A DNA stretch of 64,000 bases. Origin: Streptomyces sp. AM 2-1-1. Its GTDB lineage: Bacteria > Actinomycetota > Actinomycetes > Streptomycetales > Streptomycetaceae. Each line of letters opens with the position of its first letter. The stretch's first letter is position 1. Positions 37,585-44,771 of this stretch are shown one piece after another. The DNA is taken from the NCBI RefSeq assembly GCF_029167645.1, contig NZ_CP119147.1, positions 4,792,501-4,856,500 on the forward strand, read 5' to 3'. A program made the translations under genes and the position numbers. A model generated the notes under the pieces. The model had not been told where the DNA came from. It made no database searches and saw only the letters and a list, made by a program, of their open reading frames with translations.

Positions 37585-38505
37585 TCAGCCCTTCACTCCG
37601 GTCAGTGTGACGCCTTCGACGAATGCCTTCTGCGCGAAGAAGAAGACGGCGATCACGGGGGCCATGACCAGAACGGTCGCGGCCATGGTCAGGTTCCAGT
37701 CGGTGTGGTGGGCGCCCTTGAACGACTCGAGTCCGTAACTCAGTGTCCAGGCGCCCGGGTTCTCGGAAGCGTAGATCTGTGGCCCGAAGTAGTCGTTCCA
37801 CGCGGCGAAGAACTGGAACAGCGCTATGGCGGCGATGCCCGGCTTCGCCATCGGCAGCACCACCCGCAGCAGGGTGCGGAGTTCGCCGCACCCGTCGATC
37901 CGTGCGGCGTCCAGGTACTCGTCCGGGATGGTCAGCAGGAACTGGCGCAGCAGGAAGATCGAGAAGGCGTCGCCGAAGGCCATCGGGATGATCAGCGGCC
38001 AGAGCGTTCCGGAGAGGTCCATCTGCTTGGCCCAGAAGAGGTACATCGGGATGATCACGACCTGTGGCGGAAGCATCATCATCGAGATGACCAGCATCAG
38101 CGAGAGCTTGCGGCCTTTGAAGCGGAACTTCGCCAGCGCGTAGGCGACGGGCACCGAGGAGACGACGGTCAGCACGGTGCCGGCCCCGGCGTACAGCAGG
38201 GTGTTGCGCCACCAGGTCAGGAAGCCGGGGGTGTCGAAGACCCGCCGGTAGTTCTCCCACTCCCAGGTGTCGGGGGTGAGGTCGCGGGTGAGCGCCTGCT
38301 GGTCGCTCATGAGCGAGGTGAGCACCACGAAGACGATCGGGAGGACGAAGAAGAGCGCGGCGGCGACTCCGAGCGCGTGCACCGCGATCCAGTGCAGCAG
38401 CGCCTTGCGGCGGGCGGTGCGTTCGGCGGCGGTCCACCCGGCGGGGGTGGCCCCGGCGGGGGTGGCCCCGGCGGGAGTGCCGGGGACGACGGAGAGTCGG
38501 GTCAT
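37585..38505 (-). CDS. Carbohydrate ABC transporter permease (MalG type)
   Basis: A 306-residue inner-membrane permease with six hydrophobic helices. The cytoplasmic EAA-like loop reads EYLDAARIDGCGELRTLLRVVLPMAKPG. The end PVIAVFFFAQKAFVEGVTLTGVKG is typical of MalG-type sugar permeases. The N-terminus contains three imperfect PAGATPAG repeats. It lies 3 nt after the MalF-type permease gene. No ATPase gene is present, so a shared MsiK-type ATPase is likely, as is general in Streptomyces. Confidence 0.92.
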   Translation of the reverse strand: MTRLSVVPGTPAGATPAGATPAGWTAAERTARRKALLHWIAVHALGVAAALFFVLPIVFVVLTSLMSDQQALTRDLTPDTWEWENYRRVFDTPGFLTWWRNTLLYAGAGTVLTVVSSVPVAYALAKFRFKGRKLSLMLVISMMMLPPQVVIIPMYLFWAKQMDLSGTLWPLIIPMAFGDAFSIFLLRQFLLTIPDEYLDAARIDGCGELRTLLRVVLPMAKPGIAAIALFQFFAAWNDYFGPQIYASENPGAWTLSYGLESFKGAHHTDWNLTMAATVLVMAPVIAVFFFAQKAFVEGVTLTGVKG

Positions 38506-38508
38506 GGT

Positions 38509-39450
38509 TCAGTCACCGGCCTGGACGAGGTTGTTGCGGCCCCGCATCAGCAGCGCGGTGAAGGCCATGGCCAGGGCGAACAGGACCAGGGCGACGACGC
38601 AGGCGGAGCCGTAGTCGAAGCGCTGGAAGCCCAGGTTGTAGACGAGCTGGGGGAGCGTCAGGGTCGACTTGTCGGGATAGCCGGGCTCGAAGGACTGCCC
38701 GGAGCCGCCGATCACGCCGGAGGCCACCTTCCCCGCCACCAAGGGCTGCGTGTAGTACTGCATCGCCTGGATCACCCCGGTGACCACGGCGAACATCACG
38801 ATGGGCGAGATGTTCGGCAGGGTCACGAAGCGGAATCGCTGCCACGCCGAGGCGCCGTCCAGCTCGGACGCCTCGTACTGCTCGGTGGGGACGTCCAGCA
38901 GGGCGGCCATGAAGATCACCATCAGGTCGCCGATGCCCCAGACCGCCAGCATCGTCAGCGCCGGCTTGGACCAGCTTGCGTCGTTGAACCAGCCGGGGGT
39001 GGGCAGTCCGAGACCGCCGAGGATCGAGTCGACCGGCCCGGTCCCGGGGTTGAGGAGGAAGACGAACGCGAGGGTGGCGGCCACCGGCGGCGCCAGGTAA
39101 GGCAGGTAGAAGAGGGTGCGGAAGAGCCCGGTGGCGGTCTTGATCCGAGTGATCAGCATCCCGACGCCGAGGCCGAACACGACCCGGCAGGTGACCATGA
39201 CGAGTACCAGCCAGAGGGTGTTCCGCAGCGACGGCCAGAACATGGGGTAGTCGGTGAAGACGTAGGTCCAGTTCGTCAGCCCGTTGAAGACCGGCGCCCC
39301 GAACCCGTCGTACGCGGTGAAGGAGAAGTAGACGGTCGAGACCATCGGGTAGACGAAGAAGAAGCAGAACCCGATCAGCCACGGCGACAGGAAGGCGAGC
39401 GTGCGCAGCGCCGACCTGCGGCGCTTGGCGCGGAGCGTGTACGTGGTCAT
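38509..39450 (-). CDS. Carbohydrate ABC transporter permease (MalF type)
   Basis: A 313-residue membrane protein. It starts with a basic stretch (TTYTLRAKRRRSALR) and LAFLSPWLIGFCFFFVYPM, the usual opening of MalF-type sugar permeases. Six helices are visible and the EAA loop reads EQYEASELDGASAWQRFRFVTLPNISP. It forms the channel together with the adjacent MalG-type permease and receives sugar from the lipoprotein encoded just upstream. ATG 39450 lies 6 nt after the binding-protein stop. Confidence 0.92.
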   Translation of the reverse strand: MTTYTLRAKRRRSALRTLAFLSPWLIGFCFFFVYPMVSTVYFSFTAYDGFGAPVFNGLTNWTYVFTDYPMFWPSLRNTLWLVLVMVTCRVVFGLGVGMLITRIKTATGLFRTLFYLPYLAPPVAATLAFVFLLNPGTGPVDSILGGLGLPTPGWFNDASWSKPALTMLAVWGIGDLMVIFMAALLDVPTEQYEASELDGASAWQRFRFVTLPNISPIVMFAVVTGVIQAMQYYTQPLVAGKVASGVIGGSGQSFEPGYPDKSTLTLPQLVYNLGFQRFDYGSACVVALVLFALAMAFTALLMRGRNNLVQAGD

Positions 39451-39456
39451 CGCGGG

Positions 39457-40788
39457 CTACTTGGCCTTGGCGATGTCGGTGTCGATCTGCGCGGCGGTCT
39501 TCTCCAGACCGGCGCGGAGGTCCTTCACCGAGCCCTTCTCGTACTGGTAGCCGAAGTCCTGGAGGGTCTGCTGGTAGGTGGAGCCGTTGACCGCGCCGTC
39601 CGGGGTGTTGGAGTGCGGGTTCTGCGCGATGTCCAGGAAGGTCTTGAAACGCGGGTCGAACGTCAGGTCGGGCGACTTCAGCGCCTCGAAGGTGGAGGGC
39701 ACGTTCTTGATGCCGTTGGCGAAGTCGACGACGGCCCGGGTGTCGCTGGTCATGAACTTCACCAGCTCCCACGCCGCGTTCTGCTTCTTGCTGGCGGGCG
39801 CGATGCCCATGATCGTGCCGGAGAGGAAGCCCTTGCCGTAGGTGTCGGCCTCGTCGTCGGCGACGGGCATCGGCGCGACCCCGATCTCGAAGTCGGTCCC
39901 CGCCTCCTCCGCCATCCCGAGCCGCCACTCACCGTCCAGCTGCATCGCGACCTGGCCGGTGTGGAACGGGTGCTTCGCGCCCCACTCGTCGCCGAAGGAA
40001 CCGCGGTACTTCTCCAGCCTGGCGTAACCGCCGAGATCCTCGACCAGCTTCTTCTGGTAGGTGAACATGGCGGCGAAGGCCGGGTCCTTGGCGATGTTCG
40101 ACTTGCCGTTCTCGTCGAAGTACGCGTGGTCCCAGGAGCCCAGGTAGTGGTCGGCGACCGATTCGTACCCGTGGAAGGTCGGCATGAAGCCGAGCTGCTG
40201 GTAGCCGTCGCCCCGGGTGACGGTGAGCTTCTCGGCGTCGGCGGCGAACTCGGAGAGGGTCTTCGGCGGCGCGGTGATGCCGGCCTTCTCGAAGGCGTCC
40301 TTGTTGTAGTAGAGGCCGTAGGCGTCGGCCAGCAGCGGCAGCGAGCAGCGCTTGCCCTCGAACTGGGTGTAGTCCAGCAGGACCTTCGGGAAGGTCTTCT
40401 CCAGGTCGAGCCCCGACTTCTCGATGAACGGCGTCAGGTCCGCGAAGGCACCGGAGGAGCAGAACTTGCCGACGTTGGAGGTGGTGAACGACGACACGAC
40501 GTCCGGCCCGTTCGAACCCCCGGCGCGCAGCGCCTGGTTGAGTTTGTCGTCGTTGATGTTGCCGACGACCTTCACCTTGATGTTCGGGTGGGCCTTCTCG
40601 AAGCGGTCGACGTTGTCCTGGACCGCCTCGACCTCCGACGGCGCGCTCCAGCCGTGCCAGAAGTTGATGGTGGTCGCGGCGTCGGGGTCGTCCTCGGCCC
40701 CGCTCGCGGCCTGGCCGGTGCAGGCGGTGGCGAGGACGGATATCGCGGCGATGGCGACGGCGGCCGCGGTGAGGCTGTTTCTGCGCAT
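39457..40788 (-). CDS. Sugar-binding lipoprotein of ABC transporter
   Basis: A 443-residue extracellular solute-binding protein. The lipoprotein signal (MRRNSLTAAAVAIAAISVLA then TAC) has the lipid-modified Cys at about residue 23. The mature part follows the SBP_bac_1 pattern: TTINFWHGWSAPSEVEAVQ, VVSSFTTSNVGKFC, KRCSLPLLADAYGLYYNKDAF, GQVAMQLDGEWRLG and KGFLSGTIMGIAPASKKQNAAWELVKF. Binding proteins with this pattern bind oligosaccharides. ATG 40788 follows AAGGAG. The ROK repressor gene ends 59 nt upstream in the same direction. Confidence 0.92.
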   Translation of the reverse strand: MRRNSLTAAAVAIAAISVLATACTGQAASGAEDDPDAATTINFWHGWSAPSEVEAVQDNVDRFEKAHPNIKVKVVGNINDDKLNQALRAGGSNGPDVVSSFTTSNVGKFCSSGAFADLTPFIEKSGLDLEKTFPKVLLDYTQFEGKRCSLPLLADAYGLYYNKDAFEKAGITAPPKTLSEFAADAEKLTVTRGDGYQQLGFMPTFHGYESVADHYLGSWDHAYFDENGKSNIAKDPAFAAMFTYQKKLVEDLGGYARLEKYRGSFGDEWGAKHPFHTGQVAMQLDGEWRLGMAEEAGTDFEIGVAPMPVADDEADTYGKGFLSGTIMGIAPASKKQNAAWELVKFMTSDTRAVVDFANGIKNVPSTFEALKSPDLTFDPRFKTFLDIAQNPHSNTPDGAVNGSTYQQTLQDFGYQYEKGSVKDLRAGLEKTAAQIDTDIAKAK

Positions 40789-40847
40789 GGCGAAGCTCCT
40801 TGGAGGCGGTGAAGGAGGGGGAACAGCGGTGCTGCTGGGTGCGGGGT

Positions 40848-42071
40848 TCAGGGACGGGAGGTGTCGAACACCTCGTCGCGGGTGTCCGCGAGGGCCCGTT
40901 CGAGGGCACCGCGCAGGACCGGCAGCCGGACGGTCTCGGCGAGGACGAGACGGGGCCTGGAGGCGGCCAGTTCGGCGAGTTCGGACTGGATCAGCGCGCG
41001 CAGCCGCTCGCCGCCGGCCGAGATCAGCCCGCCGGCCAGCACGATCAGTCCGGGGTCGAGCACGGCGGTGAGCGAGGCGAGCCCGGTGGCGAGCCGCTGC
41101 GCGTACTGCCGCAGCAGCTCGGTCAGCTTCTCGTCGTCGCCGTACGCGGCGGCCGCCCGGGTCAGCAGGGCCGCGGCGACCTCCGGGTAGGGCTGCTGCG
41201 GGGTGTCGATGCCGAGCGACAGGGCGAGCCGGGGCACCGCCTGGGCGCCCGCCAGCTCCTGGAAGCCACCGCTGTTGGCCTTGACCACCTGGCGTACGAG
41301 CGGGGTGCCCGGCACCGGCAGGAAGCCGACCTCGCCGGCGCCGCCGGTGAAGCCGCGGTGGAGCCGGCCGTTGATGACCAGCGCACCGCCGAGCCCTTCC
41401 TCGTTCCAGAGCAGGACGAAGTCGTCGTGGCCCCGCGCGGCCCCGCGCCGCTGCTCGGCCACCGCGACCAGGTTCACGTCGTTCTCGTACTCCACGGGCA
41501 TCGGCAGCGCCGCCGCCAGGTCGTCGAGGAGGGCGGGGGAGTGCCACCCCGGCAGGTGCGAGGCGTAGCGCAGCCGGCCGGTGCCCGGGTCGAAGGCGCC
41601 CGGGGTGCCGATCACGACCCGGTGGATCGCGGACCGGGTCAGCCCGGCGTCCTCGATCGCGCCGTCCAGCGCCTCGCCGACCTGGTGGACCGCGTCGACC
41701 GAGCCCCGGCCCGGGGTTCGGAGTTCGAACTCCCCCACCGTCGCGCCGGAGACGTCCGCGACCGCGGCCACGATGCGCCGGGCGTTCACGTCGAGCCCGG
41801 CGACGTGCGCGGCCTCCGCGTGGACGGCGTAGAGCTGGGCGTTGGGCCCCGGGCGCCCTTCGGTGGTGCCGGTGACCCGCACCAGCCCCGCCGCTTCGAG
41901 CCGGGCCAGCAACTGCGAGGCGGTCGGCTTGGAGAGGCCGGTGAGCTTCCCGATCCGGGTCCGGGAGAGGGGGCCGTGCTCCAGCAGCAGGTCGAGGGCG
42001 GCGCGGTCGTTCATGGCGCGCAGCAGGCGGGGGGTGCCGGGGATGCCGGCGCCCGGAGTGGTTCCTGCCAT
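40848..42071 (-). CDS. ROK-family transcriptional repressor
   Basis: A 407-residue regulator. The N-terminal winged helix reads ALDLLLEHGPLSRTRIGKLTGLSKPTASQLLARLEAAGLVR. The ROK sugar-binding domain follows (HVAGLDVNARRIVAAVADVSG, HRVVIGTPGAFDP, LPMPVEYENDVNLVAVAEQ, LGGALVINGRLHRGFTGGAGEVGFLPV, LIVLAGGLISAGG). The Cys cluster of many ROK proteins is not evident. It heads the sugar operon and probably senses the sugar imported by the ABC genes downstream. A 15-bp palindrome lies 23 nt upstream of its start, which suggests autorepression of the whole operon. Confidence 0.9.
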   Translation of the reverse strand: MAGTTPGAGIPGTPRLLRAMNDRAALDLLLEHGPLSRTRIGKLTGLSKPTASQLLARLEAAGLVRVTGTTEGRPGPNAQLYAVHAEAAHVAGLDVNARRIVAAVADVSGATVGEFELRTPGRGSVDAVHQVGEALDGAIEDAGLTRSAIHRVVIGTPGAFDPGTGRLRYASHLPGWHSPALLDDLAAALPMPVEYENDVNLVAVAEQRRGAARGHDDFVLLWNEEGLGGALVINGRLHRGFTGGAGEVGFLPVPGTPLVRQVVKANSGGFQELAGAQAVPRLALSLGIDTPQQPYPEVAAALLTRAAAAYGDDEKLTELLRQYAQRLATGLASLTAVLDPGLIVLAGGLISAGGERLRALIQSELAELAASRPRLVLAETVRLPVLRGALERALADTRDEVFDTSRP

Positions 42072-42093
42072 GGTTGTTCCGCCCGCCCTCTGT

Positions 42094-42108
42094 TAGGAAA
42101 GTTTCCTA
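42094..42108. promoter_or_regulatory. ROK operator palindrome
   Basis: Perfect palindrome TAGGAAA-G-TTTCCTA, upstream of the ROK gene and the operon it heads. AT-rich palindromes of this form are typical ROK-family sites. The AT content is striking in this GC-rich background. Confidence 0.75.
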
Positions 42109-42228
42109 TCGGTGAGAGGAAGGTAGGCGCCCGCACCCGGGGCGTCAATGGCGAGGCGTCCGGGCGACAGAAGCGTGACCCGGCGTGGGCAGGGGAAAGT
42201 GACCCGGAAACGCCCGGAAACGCCCGGA

Positions 42229-42259
42229 AGGGCCCCCGCGTCGTGCGCGCGGAGGCCCT
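42229..42259 (-). terminator. Terminator of the MscS gene
   Basis: Twelve-base stem AGGGCCCCCGCG / CGCGGAGGCCCT with one mismatch and a 7-nt loop, just beyond the stop codon of the mechanosensitive channel gene. Confidence 0.6.
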
Positions 42260-42295
42260 CCCGGTACGGCTGCCGGGCGTTGCCGGCCGGGGTCG

Positions 42296-43360
42296 TTACT
42301 TGGCGACGCTCGGCGGCGCGAGCGGTGTCGCGGCGAGCGACTGCGGCGAGGTCGTCGAGGCGTACGCGGACGGGGCGGCCATCGCCGCCGTCGGGTCGGC
42401 CTGCGACGCGCCCTCCGTCGGCGCCTGCACCGCGCCGATCATGCGGATGCCCGCCTCGTCCAGGGAACGCTTGATGCGCCAGCGCAGCTCCCGCTCCACG
42501 GTCAGCGCCTTGCCCGGCATGGTCTTCGCGGTGACCCGTACGGTCATCGAGTCCAGCAGCACCGCGTCGAGACCGAGGACCTCCACCGGCCCCCAGAGCC
42601 GCTCGCTCCACGGCTCCTCCTTCGCCATGACCTCGGCGGCGGAGGTGATGGCCGCGCGGACCCGGTCCAGGTCCTCGGTGGGCCGGACGGTCACGTCGAC
42701 GCCGGCCGTGGACCACCCCTGGCTGAGGTTGCCGATCCGCTTCACCTCGCCGTTGCGGACGTACCAGATCTCGCCGTTGTCGCCGCGCAGCTTGGTGACC
42801 CGCAGCCCCACCTCGATGACCTCGCCGGAGGCGACCCCGGCGTCCACCGTGTCCCCGACGCCGTACTGGTCCTCCAGGATCATGAAGACCCCGGAGAGGA
42901 AGTCGGTGACGAGGTTGCGCGCACCGAAACCGAGCGCGACTCCGGCGACCCCCGCGGAGGCCAGCAGCGGTGCCAGGTTGATCTCGAAGGCGCCGAGGAC
43001 CATCAGCGCGGCGGTGCCCAGGATGAGGAACGAGGTCACCGAGCGGAGCACGGAACCTATCGCCTCCGAGCGCTGGCGGCGCCGCTCGGCGTTGACCAGC
43101 AGTCCGCCGAGGGCGGTGCCCGCCACCGCCTGGGCGCTTCGGTTCATCCGCTCGATCAGATTGGTGAGGGCACGGCGCACCAGGTAGCGCAGCACGATCG
43201 CCACCGCGACGATCAGGATGATGCGCAGTCCGGTGCTCAGCCAGGTGGACCAGTTCTGTTCGACCCAGCCCGCCGCGTCGCCGGCCTGCCGGGCGGCCTC
43301 GTCGAACGAGCCCTCCGACCCGGTCGGCGGAGTGGTGGCCAACAGAACGGACGGCGACAC
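42296..43360 (-). CDS. Small-conductance mechanosensitive ion channel (MscS family)
   Basis: A 354-residue membrane channel that releases solutes on hypo-osmotic shock. Helix TM1 is LRIILIVAVAIVLRYLVRRAL and TM2 is SVTSFLILGTAALMVLGAFEI. The pore helix TM3 with Gly/Ala packing reads ASAGVAGVALGFGARNLVTDFLSGVFMILEDQYGVGD, followed by the MscS beta domain (VIEVGLRVTKLRGDNGEIWYVRNGEVKRIGN) and the C-terminal alpha/beta part. A Ser/Ala/Pro-rich tail ends the protein. GTG 43360 follows GGAGG with 7-nt spacing. It is divergent from the HNH nuclease gene. Confidence 0.92.
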   Translation of the reverse strand: MSPSVLLATTPPTGSEGSFDEAARQAGDAAGWVEQNWSTWLSTGLRIILIVAVAIVLRYLVRRALTNLIERMNRSAQAVAGTALGGLLVNAERRRQRSEAIGSVLRSVTSFLILGTAALMVLGAFEINLAPLLASAGVAGVALGFGARNLVTDFLSGVFMILEDQYGVGDTVDAGVASGEVIEVGLRVTKLRGDNGEIWYVRNGEVKRIGNLSQGWSTAGVDVTVRPTEDLDRVRAAITSAAEVMAKEEPWSERLWGPVEVLGLDAVLLDSMTVRVTAKTMPGKALTVERELRWRIKRSLDEAGIRMIGAVQAPTEGASQADPTAAMAAPSAYASTTSPQSLAATPLAPPSVAK

Positions 43361-43651
43361 GGGGGAACCTCCAGGACGGGCGACAGCGGATCAACCAGGT
43401 TAACGACGCGCGCCGCCCGGATGATGTCCGCCGACCGGGAGAGACGTATCTCATCCCGTGATCCCGGGGGCGCGTCCGTCGGCGCGTGGGCGCGCGTCCC
43501 CAGGCGTACGGAGGGCCTGCCGCCGTCCGGGCCACATCCGTACGACCCATTACCCGCACGTGGTGGCGCCCGGACCTGCCATGAGGAGAGACTGAGAACG
43601 GATCGTCCCGGCGCGAGCCACGCGCCGCCGGCGTACAAGGAGGCATCCACC

Positions 43652-44188
43652 GTGCCGCACGTCCTGGTTCTCAACGCGTCGTACGAGCCGCTCGGCGTCG
43701 TACCGCTGCACCGCGCGCTCGTCCTCGTCCTCGAAAACAAGGCCGTCTGCCTCGAAGAGTCCGGCGCCCTCCTGCACAGTCCCACCACCGTCGTGCCGGC
43801 GCCCAGTGTGGTCCGCCTCAAGCGCTTCGTGCGGGTCCCCTACCGGGGGCCCGTCCCGCTCACCCGCCGGGCGCTCTTCGCCCGGGACGGCGGCCGCTGC
43901 GCCTACTGCGGCGCCGCCGCCACCAGCGTCGACCACGTCGTCCCGCGCAGCCGGGGCGGGCGGCACGCCTGGGACAACGTGGTGGCCGCCTGCCGTCGCT
44001 GCAACCACGTCAAGGCCGACCGTCACCTCCCCGAGCTCGGCTGGCGCCTGCGCCACCAGCCCGCGCCCCCCACCGGCCTGGCGTGGCGGATCATCGGCAC
44101 CGGTCACCGCGACCCGCGCTGGCTGCCCTACCTCCAGCCGTTCGGCGCGGACGACGCGATGGACCGGATCGACGGCGTCTCCGCCTGA
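43652..44188 (+). CDS. HNH endonuclease family protein
   Basis: A 178-residue protein found throughout actinobacteria. The N-terminal region PHVLVLNASYEPLGVVPLHRALVLVLENKA is followed by the HNH domain: ALFARDGGRCAYCG, the motif TSVDHVVPRSRGGRHAWDNVVAACRRCNHVKADR, with two CxxC zinc pairs and the DH and N residues of the nuclease site. It likely binds or cuts nucleic acid; the biological role of this conserved standalone protein is not known to me. GTG 43652 follows AAGGAGG. Its last codons are duplicated just downstream. Confidence 0.9.
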   Translation: MPHVLVLNASYEPLGVVPLHRALVLVLENKAVCLEESGALLHSPTTVVPAPSVVRLKRFVRVPYRGPVPLTRRALFARDGGRCAYCGAAATSVDHVVPRSRGGRHAWDNVVAACRRCNHVKADRHLPELGWRLRHQPAPPTGLAWRIIGTGHRDPRWLPYLQPFGADDAMDRIDGVSA

Positions 44189-44248
44189 GATCCGGCGACG
44201 GACGTGACCGGATCGACGGCGTTTCCGCCTGGATCCGGCGCCGAACGT
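44162..44248. repeat. Imperfect tandem duplication of the HNH gene 3' end
   Basis: 44162-44205 and 44206-44248 share GACCGGATCGACGGCGT and the following Tyr-free end codons CCGCCTG-ATCCGGCG with few changes. The first copy contains the stop codon; the second is non-coding. Confidence 0.75.
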
Positions 44249-44450
44249 GTCATCGCACCTCGGACCGGTGCACGGTTCCGGTCCGGAGACGCAGTGGCGG
44301 AAAAGGCTCATATCTGCCGTCCGGGGGAACGGAATGTGACCCACGGCACGTTGAGGACATGGATATCCGACCTATGTCACGCTCACGTCTGCGCACCCGA
44401 GGGCTGGGTAGGTCTCCCTTCCGTTCCGCTCCCACGGCCAGGAGGTCACC

Positions 44451-44771
44451 TTGCCCGCAGCCGCGCGACATCCGCTCCCCGCCCTCTCCCCACAGGTCCC
44501 CGGTCCGGCCGGCCGGCCCGCGCCGCTGACCAGTGAACAGCCCCTCGCGCCCGCCGCCGTGCCCCTCCAGGGCGGTGGACCCTCGTCCTCCCGCGTCACG
44601 CCCCCTCTCGACGCTCCCCTCGCCGCCGACGCCGTACCCCTCACCAGCGAGCCGCCGCTCGCCGACGCCACCCCCCTGACGAGCGAGCCGCCGCTCGCCG
44701 TCGTCGCTCCGCTCACCAGCGAACCGACCGCCCCCGGTGTCGCGGGGGCCATGGAGTCTCCAGGAGTCTGA
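44451..44771 (+). CDS. Small repeat-rich ORF abutting malQ
   Basis: A 106-codon frame from TTG 44451 behind AGGAGGTCACC, a good ribosome binding site. It ends in TGA exactly one base before the malQ ATG. The protein is Pro/Ala/Leu-rich and contains five variants of PLTSEPPLA (PLTSEQPLA, PLTSEPPLADA, PLTSEPPLAVVA, PLTSEPTAP). It has no signal peptide. Because it has a strong ribosome binding site and abuts malQ, it may act as a translated leader that delivers ribosomes to malQ, or encode a short disordered protein. I recognise no family. Confidence 0.55.
   Translation: MPAAARHPLPALSPQVPGPAGRPAPLTSEQPLAPAAVPLQGGGPSSSRVTPPLDAPLAADAVPLTSEPPLADATPLTSEPPLAVVAPLTSEPTAPGVAGAMESPGV

Noticed and set aside
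37552..40812. 1086-codon plus-strand frame across the sugar ABC operon
   Set aside because: Antisense to four genes with strong family motifs; composition (Glu/Val/Gln/Gly/His-rich) is that of a reversed GC-rich gene.
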